Position numbers and translations under genes: made by a program
In this document: in pieces, positions 31,443 through 38,485 of the stretch
Numbering within the stretch: the first letter of the stretch is position 1
Layout of the letters: every line of letters begins with the position of its first letter
Notes under the pieces: model-generated
What the model saw: only the letters and a program-made list of their open reading frames with translations
What the model was told of the DNA's origin: nothing
The model's database searches: none
Assembly (NCBI RefSeq): GCF_010729305.1
Contig: NZ_AP022574.1
Span: 2,790,001-2,854,000 of the forward strand
Reading direction: 5' to 3'
Length of the DNA stretch: 64,000 bases
Origin: Mycolicibacterium psychrotolerans
GTDB lineage: Bacteria; Actinomycetota; Actinomycetes; Mycobacteriales; Mycobacteriaceae

Positions 31443-32080
31443 GCGAGCGAGGAATCTGGCTCGATGTCGACGGCGGCCACCGCGACGACCTCGCCGCCTT
31501 CACCGAACGGGCGCGGCGCGCCGACGAGACCGCGGTGATACGGCTGCGGGAACGCGCCGGGGGACTGGTGGTGGCGTGGGTGTCCACCGGTTTCGACGTG
31601 CTGGCCAGTCGAGTGGTGCGCGGCCGGTTGCGCCCGGCCGACCTGTGTGCCGGGGCTGACGCGCTGCTGGCCGGGCTGGCGGCCATGGATGCCGACGGGC
31701 ACGTCGACCCCGGCTTCGCGATGGATTCCGCGTGGCGGGGTGCGCTGCCGCCCGAGGCCGGGTTCGTGCACCTCGACGACGTGCCCGCCCGTGAGGTGTT
31801 CGCGCTCGCGCAGCGCGGCAGCGCGCTGGTTCGTGAGCATTCGGGGGCGCACGGCCCGCCGCCGTCGCTGCTCGACCAGGCCGTCGTGGACGTCGCCACC
31901 GATGCCGATACCGTCGGCATCCCGATGCGGTGTGTGTTCGCGCTGACAGCGATGGGTTTCGTGCCCGACACCCCTGACGAGGTGGTCCGGGTGCGTACGA
32001 CACGGGCGTGGCTTCGCATCGACGCGAGGTTCGGCAGCGTGTACCGCCGCCGCGGCAACCCCGCGGTGGTGCTGCACTAG
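31439..32080 (+). CDS. Conserved mycobacterial hypothetical protein (Rv2474c-like)
   Basis: 213 residues starting [13 protein letters not shown] at an ATG that overlaps the thioesterase stop (ATGA). It is soluble, with no signal or membrane segment, and is rich in Ala, Arg and Asp. No catalytic motif was recognised. It keeps the order gdh-thioesterase-Rv2474c found in M. tuberculosis, and the coupling implies co-expression. The gene ends just before a strong symmetrical hairpin that separates it from convergent glbO. Confidence 0.8.
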   Translation: MSERGIWLDVDGGHRDDLAAFTERARRADETAVIRLRERAGGLVVAWVSTGFDVLASRVVRGRLRPADLCAGADALLAGLAAMDADGHVDPGFAMDSAWRGALPPEAGFVHLDDVPAREVFALAQRGSALVREHSGAHGPPPSLLDQAVVDVATDADTVGIPMRCVFALTAMGFVPDTPDEVVRVRTTRAWLRIDARFGSVYRRRGNPAVVLH

Positions 32081-32090
32081 CTCTTCACTC

Positions 32091-32152
32091 GGCGAGCAGA
32101 CAGAAACTCGGGCTATTCGGGCCCCTATCGCCCGAGTTTGCGTCTGCTCGCC
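32091..32152. terminator. Bidirectional terminator / long inverted repeat
   Basis: Two 23-nt arms (32091-32113 and 32130-32152) match at 21 of 23 positions. The arm sequence begins GGCGAGCAGAC and ends AACTCGGGC, with a 16-nt loop. The repeat sits exactly between convergent genes (Rv2474c-like and glbO), so it can stop transcription both ways. Similar GCGAGCAGAC/AAACTCG hairpins may be a dispersed family in rapid growers; that needs a genome search. Confidence 0.75.
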
Positions 32153-32164
32153 GGAATCAGGTTC

Positions 32165-32554
32165 TCAGAAGGGCGAGTTGACCATCGACTGCGCCGCCAT
32201 CTCCAGGTAGGCGATCAGCTCCTGGCGGTGCGCGTCGTCGAGGGTCTTGGCGTCGATCTCGGCCACCGCGGTGTGCATGCACCGCAGCCACGCGTCACGT
32301 TCGAGGTAACCGATCCGGAACGGCGCATGGCGCATCCGCAGCCGTGGGTGCCCGCGCTGCTCGGAGTAGGTTCGTGGACCACCCCAGTACTGCTCGAGGA
32401 AGAGCAGCAGCCGCTCCTCGGCGGCGTCGAGCTCGTCCTCGGGATACAGCGGTCGCAGGATCTCGTCGTCGCGCACCTGCTGGTAGAACCGCGACACGAT
32501 GGTGCGGAACGTCTCGTGGCCGCCCACCGCGTCATAGAACGATTGTTGATCCAT
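32165..32554 (-). CDS. glbO: Truncated haemoglobin GlbO (group II)
   Basis: 129 residues, near-identical in layout to mycobacterial trHbO. It has Y-D-A-V-G-G near the N-terminus, Tyr at B10 in [16 protein letters not shown] in the CD/E region, the proximal His in R-M-R-H-A-P-F near 75, and Trp G8 in D-A-W-L-R-C near 88. It binds haem and O2/NO, is peripheral to the membrane, and is linked to respiration and NO or peroxide defence. ATG 32554 is preferred over the adjacent GTG 32557. The stand-alone minus-strand gene matches Rv2470. Confidence 0.95.
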   Translation of the reverse strand: MDQQSFYDAVGGHETFRTIVSRFYQQVRDDEILRPLYPEDELDAAEERLLLFLEQYWGGPRTYSEQRGHPRLRMRHAPFRIGYLERDAWLRCMHTAVAEIDAKTLDDAHRQELIAYLEMAAQSMVNSPF

Positions 32555-32599
32555 CACCGACCATTGTGGTCCATGAGGCCGGCCGGCCTCACCCGGCGG

Positions 32600-35194
32600 T
32601 CACCTCTTCTTGCCGACCACCCTGGCGAGCTCGTCGCGGTCGGCGACATCGAGCTTGAAGCATGCGCGGTAGACGTGTCCCTCGACGGTGCGCACCGACA
32701 GCGTGAGCTGCTCGGCGACCTCACGGTTGGACAACCCCGCCGATACCAGTTCGGCGATCTCCCGTTCCCGGGGCGTCAGCGGCAACGGCCGGGCCGCGGT
32801 CCTGATCGCCGGGGTGGTCGCCCCACCGCACGCCTCGGCCAGACGCAGCGCCGTCGCGCCCGATTCACTGGTGCGGCGGCGATCGCCGGCGCCGTCGTGC
32901 AGCGCGGCCGCCTGCGCCGCCGCGTCCGCGGCGGACAGCAGCACACCGGCGCGCTCGAATTCGGTGCTGACCGCGTCCAGGGCGGCGGCGTCCGCCTCGG
33001 CCGCCGCGGCGGCATGCCGGGCGTACAACGCGGCGAGGTTGCCGCGGACGAGGTCGGCCAGTTCGGCGAGCCGCGCCGCGGTGGTCCGGTCGCCGAATCG
33101 CGTCGCGTGGTGCAGCGCCTCGGCCTCCAGGGCGTACTGACCGGACCGGTGGGCAATGTCGGCCGCGGCGCGCGCCAGCTCGACGGCGTTGCGCTCCATG
33201 CCCTTGGCCGCCGCGTACCACGACCGTGAGACCAGCCGCTGCGGTTCGTGCAGCTCCATCGACGGACCCGAGTGCTCGGCGGCGTCGGTCAGGATGCGCT
33301 CGGCCTCACCGATCCGGCCCAGCGCGGCGTAGGCGCGCGCCAGCAGCAGCCGCCCGGGCAGCTGCCAAGGCAGCGGACTCTCCGCCGACAGCGCTGCCAG
33401 AGCCTGCTCGATGGACGAGATGACCTCGGGGAAGTCGCCTCGGGCGGTGGCGACCACGCCGGCCATGATCTTGGCGATGGCCCAGGCGAGGAACTGACCG
33501 ACCGACGAGAAGTCGGCGTAATGGGCGGCCCGTTTCTCGGCCAGATCGAACTGACCGGTGTGCGTCAGCGCGAGCACGTCGCAGTACCGGACCATCACCC
33601 GGATCATGCCGTCGGTCGTCTTCTGCTCGGCGCGACACCGGGCGGCGATCGGTTCGAACTCGTCACCGCGGCCGGCGACGGGCATGGCCAGGCCGGCGGC
33701 GAACGCCGCGAACTCGACGGCCTGATCGGGAGCCTGCGGGTCGGCGAGCACCCGCAGCGCCTCGGCGATGCCCGCCTCGATGTTGTTCTCGTGCACGGCC
33801 ATCGCGGCCGCGGTGGCGTCCAGGATGAGCCGCAGCGCCGGATTTCGCACGCGCTCGTTGACCAGGGCGAGCACCTCGTGCGCGGCTCCCACTTCGCTCA
33901 TCGACCAGAACAGCGTCGACGCCCTCGGCACACCCCACTGCACCAGTTGCACTTCGTCGAGGTCGGCCGGGGCGAACTGCGCGAGTATTGCGTCGGCGGC
34001 CGCGGGCTTACCCTGCCACAGCAGCGCCCGGGACAGCAGGGCACCGTCTGCGAGGCTGCCCGTACGCTCGAAAGCCCTGCGCGCCAACCGTTCTCCGAGC
34101 GGCAGGTTCGACAGGTAGATCGCGTCCTTGGCGGCCGAGGTGAGCAGCTCGGTGTCGACGGGCTGGTCGCTGTCGATTGACAACTGCGCCATTCGGATGC
34201 GGCTGGCCGCCGTGTCGAGACCGCGTCTGCGCAGGATCTGCACCACCTGACCCTTGAGCCGCCGCTCCGCCGCACGCCCCACCTTGCTGCGCACCACATC
34301 ACCGACCAGCGGATGGCTGAAGCGGGCATTGAGCACGGGGCCGTCCTGCTGGAACCGGACCAGGCCGCGCATCTCGGCGTCGTCGACGGCGGCATCGCCC
34401 GCGAGCTCGGTGAGCGCGTCGATGTCGAGCGGCTCGCACAGTGCGAGCAGTTTGAGTGCCGTCATCACGGCGTCGCCGGCGTGCTCGAGCCGGCTCTCCA
34501 GCAGCGCCACCAACCCGGACGGCACGGCCGTCGGGCCGCGCAGCTGCCAGACGTCGTCGACCCGCTTGAGCGTGCCCGCGTCGATGGACCCCTCCACCAG
34601 GTGCCGCAGGAACAGAGGATTGCCGCCGGAGGACTCCCACATCAGGTCGGCCGACAGACCCTCGAGGCGCCCGCCGATCACGGACTCGACCAGCTGGACG
34701 CTCTGCTGCTTGGTGAACGGCTGCAGCTCTATCCGGCGCAGGTAGCCGTCCTTCCACAGCGACGTGACCGCGTCGGGCACCGGTTCGCCGCTGCGGACGG
34801 TGGCCAGGATGCGGCCGGTCTGATCGACGGCCATCTGGTGCAGCAGCGTCGCCGACAACTCGTCGAGCAGATGGGCGTCGTCCACTCCGACGATGCTGTT
34901 TCCCTGCGCGACAAGCGATTCCCGCGCCGACGCCAGCAGTGCGGTTGCGTCGCGCGAGGAGCTGCCGCCCACGAGGTGGGCGAACACCCCGAGCGGGATG
35001 CTGCGCGACGATTCCGTGGAGGCCACCCAGTGCACTTGGGAGCGCAGTGATTCGGTGACCGACCGCGCCAGCGTGGTCTTGCCGACGCCGGCATCGCCGA
35101 CGAGCACCACCCCGTAGGACCCGGTCCCGGTCAGCGCAGAACGGACCGCGTCGAATTCTCGTGGGCGGTCGAGCAACTGCCAACCGTGCGGCAT
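32600..35194 (-). CDS. LuxR-family regulator with AAA/NTPase domain
   Basis: 864 residues. The N-terminal STAND-type ATPase has P-loop V-G-D-A-G-V-G-K-T-T near 31-40 and a Walker B-like segment with G-V-D-D-A-H-L near 118. The middle (about 300-770) is a helical, TPR-like sensor region rich in Ala/Leu. The C-terminal LuxR helix-turn-helix (about 800-860) reads L-T-P-R-E-R-E-I-A-E-L-V, then G-L-S-N-R-E-V-A and S-V-R-T-V-E-G-H-V. Such proteins are ATP-gated activators responding to an unknown ligand. The gene ends 46 bases before the glbO start, on the same strand, so a link with glbO or the catalase-like gene upstream is possible but unproven. There is no equivalent at this site in M. tuberculosis. 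Confidence 0.9.
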   Translation of the reverse strand: MPHGWQLLDRPREFDAVRSALTGTGSYGVVLVGDAGVGKTTLARSVTESLRSQVHWVASTESSRSIPLGVFAHLVGGSSSRDATALLASARESLVAQGNSIVGVDDAHLLDELSATLLHQMAVDQTGRILATVRSGEPVPDAVTSLWKDGYLRRIELQPFTKQQSVQLVESVIGGRLEGLSADLMWESSGGNPLFLRHLVEGSIDAGTLKRVDDVWQLRGPTAVPSGLVALLESRLEHAGDAVMTALKLLALCEPLDIDALTELAGDAAVDDAEMRGLVRFQQDGPVLNARFSHPLVGDVVRSKVGRAAERRLKGQVVQILRRRGLDTAASRIRMAQLSIDSDQPVDTELLTSAAKDAIYLSNLPLGERLARRAFERTGSLADGALLSRALLWQGKPAAADAILAQFAPADLDEVQLVQWGVPRASTLFWSMSEVGAAHEVLALVNERVRNPALRLILDATAAAMAVHENNIEAGIAEALRVLADPQAPDQAVEFAAFAAGLAMPVAGRGDEFEPIAARCRAEQKTTDGMIRVMVRYCDVLALTHTGQFDLAEKRAAHYADFSSVGQFLAWAIAKIMAGVVATARGDFPEVISSIEQALAALSAESPLPWQLPGRLLLARAYAALGRIGEAERILTDAAEHSGPSMELHEPQRLVSRSWYAAAKGMERNAVELARAAADIAHRSGQYALEAEALHHATRFGDRTTAARLAELADLVRGNLAALYARHAAAAAEADAAALDAVSTEFERAGVLLSAADAAAQAAALHDGAGDRRRTSESGATALRLAEACGGATTPAIRTAARPLPLTPREREIAELVSAGLSNREVAEQLTLSVRTVEGHVYRACFKLDVADRDELARVVGKKR

Positions 35195-35272
35195 GTCACG
35201 GGAGTCTAATTGGGTGTGACCGCCAATTCTCGCTAATGGCCCGGGGTTAGCCGCGGCGGGCGTCCTGGCGTC

Positions 35273-36436
35273 TCATCGCGGGAAGGTGGACAGGTCCGTC
35301 GGCTCGACGTAGGCGGTGCCGTTGCGGGAGTGCCGGAATTCGCTCGACGCCTCGTACACCCGCAGCTTGAGCCGGTTGATGGAGCCCAGCGGCCGGTGCT
35401 CGGCGATACCCCGCCACGAGTTGAAGGTGAGCCCGTCGTCGGCGAAGTCGCGCAGCGCCTCGCCGTATCCCGTTTGCTCCGGGAAGCGGATGGTGGCCAC
35501 CGGCCGGTACGGCGAGCTCTCTTCGGGCCACTCGACGGTGGCGTCCTCGATCGGCATGCCCTCGGTGCACAGCTGTGCCGACACCTCGTAGTCGGCGGCC
35601 CGGGCCGCGAAGTAGGCGACGACGGCCCGCGAGGCGGCGTCGTACGGCCCGTCCTCGACGGTGGCCGGAACGGCGCCGGCAACGGTCTGCGGTGTCGGCG
35701 CCACCCGCAGCTTCGCCACGTAGTCGCCGAAGCGCACCGGTGCGGCGGTGTAGAACGTCTGACGCAGCGGATGGTGGTTGGGTTCGGCGAACACCCGTAG
35801 CTTGGCCGGCAGGTCGCGGCCGGACCGCTGCGCGGCCCGGCGCGCGGCGCGCAGCATCCGGTTGATCAGGAGCATCCCGCCGTCGGGCAGCGCGGTGAGC
35901 GCCCTGGCGGTGCGCATCCCCGCTTTCGCATAGTCCGCGGCGTCCCGGAACAGGAAGGCCGGTTCGGTGACGAAGACGAAGTCCTGATTCGCGTCGGCGA
36001 AGCGGGCGTCGGCGCGTTCGCCACTGGCGCCGGTGACCCCGAGAACCTTCAGACCCAGGCCTCTCACGCCCCGCACCTGGTCCGAGCGGATCGCCCCCGA
36101 GGTCTGCGAGATGCGGGCGATCACCGGGAAGGTGGCGCCGGGCCGGGCGAACAAACCCTGTCGCAGCGCCGGGTCGAGGTCACTGTGCACGGTCAGCTCG
36201 CCGTGCAGCACGGCGCAGCTCTTGGCGTGCGCGTCGCGGATCGCGTGAGGTCTGCCGCGTCTGCGGTACTTCGCGAACACACGGCTCTTGGCGTACTGGA
36301 ACTGGTTATTCCTGCGCAGGTCGCGGACCAGCCCGGAGATCAGCTCCTCTTCGCCGGGCGGGACGGCGGCAAGGGCCGGCTGATATCGCACGTAGTCGCT
36401 GTGGTCGATGGATGTTCCCCCGCCGGTCATGGGCAC
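35273..36436 (-). CDS. Catalase-like family protein
   Basis: 387 residues. The segments K-S-C-A-V-L-H-G-E-L-T-V, then P-V-I-A-R-I-S-Q, R-G-L-G-L-K-V and D-F-V-F-V-T-E-P-A-F place it in the catalase-like haem superfamily, in the small branch lacking the C-terminal extension of true catalases. The usual distal His position falls in L-H-G-E. The proximal R-x-x-x-Y signature is not evident, so catalase activity is uncertain; peroxidase or other haem chemistry is possible. Start is GTG 36436 or ATG 36430. It lies upstream of and codirectional with the LuxR/AAA gene, and divergent from the HNH gene. Confidence 0.7.
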   Translation of the reverse strand: MPMTGGGTSIDHSDYVRYQPALAAVPPGEEELISGLVRDLRRNNQFQYAKSRVFAKYRRRGRPHAIRDAHAKSCAVLHGELTVHSDLDPALRQGLFARPGATFPVIARISQTSGAIRSDQVRGVRGLGLKVLGVTGASGERADARFADANQDFVFVTEPAFLFRDAADYAKAGMRTARALTALPDGGMLLINRMLRAARRAAQRSGRDLPAKLRVFAEPNHHPLRQTFYTAAPVRFGDYVAKLRVAPTPQTVAGAVPATVEDGPYDAASRAVVAYFAARAADYEVSAQLCTEGMPIEDATVEWPEESSPYRPVATIRFPEQTGYGEALRDFADDGLTFNSWRGIAEHRPLGSINRLKLRVYEASSEFRHSRNGTAYVEPTDLSTFPR

Positions 36437-36588
36437 AGTCTGACGGCGTTGCGCCGGACCGGCATGAGTAATCGGCTACCTGTCCCTTGCGTGCGGTCAC
36501 GAGATGTTCATCGGACTGACCTGCGAACACGACGAGAATTGTCGTGCGATCGGGAGAAATCCGTGGTGAACTGTCGGTCGGAGGACGT

Positions 36589-37254
36589 ATGGCGCAGCGC
36601 AAAAACGGACGCGGCCACCGGCACCACCGGACCGCGACGGGCTCATCCGGGCCGACAGCCAGTACGACGGCGCGCGCGTTGCACAGCGTGGTGCCCGCGC
36701 CCGAGACCCGCCCCGCCGCAACGGCCGAGCCCTCGATCTGGGGGCGCAGACGGGTGCTCCTGCTGAATTCGACGTTCGAACCGCTGACCGCGCTGCCGAT
36801 GCGCCGCGCCGTGATCATGGTGATGTGCGGCAAGGCTGACGTCGTGCACGACGACCCGATGGGTCCGGTCATCCACTCGGCCAGCCGGACGATCGTGGTG
36901 CCGTCGGTGATCCGGCTGCGCACCTATGTGCGCGTCCCCTACCGGGCCCGGGTGCCGATGACGCGGGCGGCGCTCATGCACCGCGACCGCTTCCGGTGCG
37001 CGTACTGCGGGGCCAAGGCCGACACCGTCGACCACGTCATTCCCCGTAGCCGCGGTGGTGAGCACTCGTGGGAGAACTGCGTGGCGGCGTGTTCGCCGTG
37101 CAACCATCGCAAGGCCGACCGGCTGCTGACCGAACTGGGCTGGACCCTGCGCGCCACCCCGCTGCCGCCCAAGGGGCAGCACTGGCGGCTGCTGTCGAGC
37201 GTCAAGGAACTCGATCCCGCGTGGGTCAGATACCTGGGTGAGGGCGCGGCCTGA
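36589..37254 (+). CDS. HNH endonuclease domain protein (Rv2469c-like)
   Basis: 221 residues from ATG 36589, which follows GGAGG by four bases; a GTG at 36544 would add 15 residues. The C-terminal half (about 130-190) is an HNH domain: C-A-Y-C-G near 140, then [10 protein letters not shown] near 151-160, W-E-N-C, and C-S-P-C-N-H-R-K. It therefore has the His-Asn-His core plus two zinc-ligand CxxC pairs. The N-terminal 45 residues are basic and disordered. The substrate is unknown; the family is conserved in Mycobacterium and widespread in Actinobacteria. The start of the next small gene follows after 26 bases. Confidence 0.85.
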   Translation: MAQRKNGRGHRHHRTATGSSGPTASTTARALHSVVPAPETRPAATAEPSIWGRRRVLLLNSTFEPLTALPMRRAVIMVMCGKADVVHDDPMGPVIHSASRTIVVPSVIRLRTYVRVPYRARVPMTRAALMHRDRFRCAYCGAKADTVDHVIPRSRGGEHSWENCVAACSPCNHRKADRLLTELGWTLRATPLPPKGQHWRLLSSVKELDPAWVRYLGEGAA

Positions 37255-37279
37255 GCGGCCCGTGCGTTACGGTTTAGCC

Positions 37280-37513
37280 GTGAACAACACTGCTCTGGTG
37301 CACGCGAGTTTCGTGCTGATCCCGCTGGCGCTGGCCGGTGTCCTGGCGCTGCTCATCTACCGCAGGAAGAGCCCGCACCCCGCGACGTACAACATCGCGG
37401 AGACGTGGTCGCATGACCCGATCCTGTGGGCGGCGGACGAGCCGGCAGACCACGGCCACGGTGGCCACGGTTCACACCTGACGATCGGAGGCGGCGCAAG
37501 TGGCAAGTGGTGA
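37280..37513 (+). CDS. Small single-span membrane protein, candidate respiratory supercomplex accessory subunit
   Basis: 77 residues from GTG 37280. One membrane helix (about 9-26, [17 protein letters not shown]) is followed by a basic R-R-K and a polar tail with a His/Gly-rich run. The position, between the HNH gene and the DUF5130 gene, matches the M. smegmatis pair reported (from memory) as extra subunits CtaI/CtaJ in cryo-EM structures of the bcc-aa3 supercomplex. It overlaps the next gene by 14 bases, implying co-translation. The respiratory role is an inference from memory and synteny. Confidence 0.7.
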   Translation: MNNTALVHASFVLIPLALAGVLALLIYRRKSPHPATYNIAETWSHDPILWAADEPADHGHGGHGSHLTIGGGASGKW

Positions 37514-37976
37514 GATCACCCGGGCAGGCGCACTTGACCTCGCCGAGCTGCCGTACGGCTCGGTCGTCACCGCGAGCGGACGGATCTCCGGGGTCACCGA
37601 GCCCGGCGAGTTGTCGGTGCACTACCCGTTTCCGACCAAGCAGCTGGTGGTCCTGGACAACGCGCTGAAGTTCGGGTCGCGGGCGGCCCAGGCGCGGTTC
37701 GCGGTATACATCGGCGATCTGGGTGAGGACACCGCGGCGTCGGCGCGCGCGATCCTCAACCGGGTTCCGACTCCGGACAACGCGGTGCTGCTGGCCGTGT
37801 CACCGAACCAGCGCGCCATCGAGGTGGTCTACGGCTCGCAGGTCAAGGGCCGCGGCATCGAAGAGGCCGCCCCGCTGGGGGTGTCGGCCGCCGCGGCGTC
37901 GTTCCGCGAGGGCAACCTGATCGACGGATTGATCAGCGGCATCCGCGTGCTGTCGGCGGGCGTCTCGCCGCGCTGA
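37500..37976 (+). CDS. DUF5130 protein (Rv2468c-like), candidate respiratory supercomplex partner
   Basis: 158 residues from GTG 37500, inside the end of the preceding small gene. The mid region (about 50-130) resembles TPM/DUF5130 proteins: F-A-V-Y-I-G-D-L-G near 64, then N-A-V-L-L-A-V-S and R-A-I-E-V-V-Y-G, ending with [10 protein letters not shown]. There is no signal peptide. Its partner gene encodes a single-span membrane protein, so the two may act together at the membrane. Homologues were reported to bind the actinobacterial bcc-aa3 supercomplex, as remembered and not verified here. Its own catalytic role is unknown. Confidence 0.75.
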   Translation: MASGEITRAGALDLAELPYGSVVTASGRISGVTEPGELSVHYPFPTKQLVVLDNALKFGSRAAQARFAVYIGDLGEDTAASARAILNRVPTPDNAVLLAVSPNQRAIEVVYGSQVKGRGIEEAAPLGVSAAAASFREGNLIDGLISGIRVLSAGVSPR

Positions 37977-38028
37977 TCTTCACGGACTTCAGCGCGGAAT
38001 AGCGTTCCTGGCTGCGTTTCGGCGGGTA

Positions 38029-38388
38029 TCACAGCCCGGAATGCGCTTCCGTGGTGCTCAGTTGGGCGCGGATCTTCACGTAGCGCTCGAGGAACAGCCG
38101 CTCGTCGAGCCGTTTGCGACGCAGCCAGCCGGTGACCTCGTCGTTGCATTTGCTGGCGTTGCACGCTGCGCACGCGGGCACGACGTTGTCGACGGTGTAG
38201 CGCCCGCCGCGCGAGATGGCCATCACGCAGTCGCGCTGCAGGGCTCCGGTGGTTGCGCCGCAGTAGGCGCACCCGTTCCAGGCGGCCTTGATCGCCGTCC
38301 ACTGGGCGTCGGTGAGGTCGTTGACGACGGCCGCCACCCGGCGTTTGCGTCTGCGCGCCGCTCTGGCCCTACGACTGTTGACCGCCAC
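38029..38388 (-). CDS. Small HNH endonuclease
   Basis: 119 residues from GTG 38388. The N-terminus is very basic (R-R-A-R-A-A-R-R-R-K-R-R). The HNH domain (about 38-90) has C-A-Y-C-G near 40, then R-D-C-V-M-A-I-S-R-G-G in place of the usual D-H-V-x-P, then V-D-N-V-V-P-A-C and C-N-A-S-K. The first His of H-N-H is replaced by Cys here (D-C), which may alter or abolish cleavage. This is the second HNH gene within 2 kb and is on the opposite strand. It is convergent with the DUF5130 gene. Confidence 0.75.
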   Translation of the reverse strand: MAVNSRRARAARRRKRRVAAVVNDLTDAQWTAIKAAWNGCAYCGATTGALQRDCVMAISRGGRYTVDNVVPACAACNASKCNDEVTGWLRRKRLDERLFLERYVKIRAQLSTTEAHSGL

Positions 38389-38414
38389 CGCGTGAGCTTA
38401 AGCGCGCTCGGCCG

Positions 38415-38478
38415 CCGCGAGCGTGCGCAGACTGCCGCCCGCGAGCGGCGTGTCGCGTGCAGACACGCGCGCTCGCGG
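38415..38478 (-). terminator. Hairpin cluster between pepN and the small HNH gene
   Basis: An outer inverted repeat CCGCGAGCG (38415-38423) / CGCTCGCGG (38470-38478) encloses two smaller hairpins (GCCGC..GCGGC and GTGT..ACAC). The cluster lies just upstream, on the minus strand, of the pepN stop complement, i.e. at the junction of the minus-strand genes. It could terminate pepN transcripts or be a repetitive element. Confidence 0.4.
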
Positions 38479-38485
38479 AGAGGGG

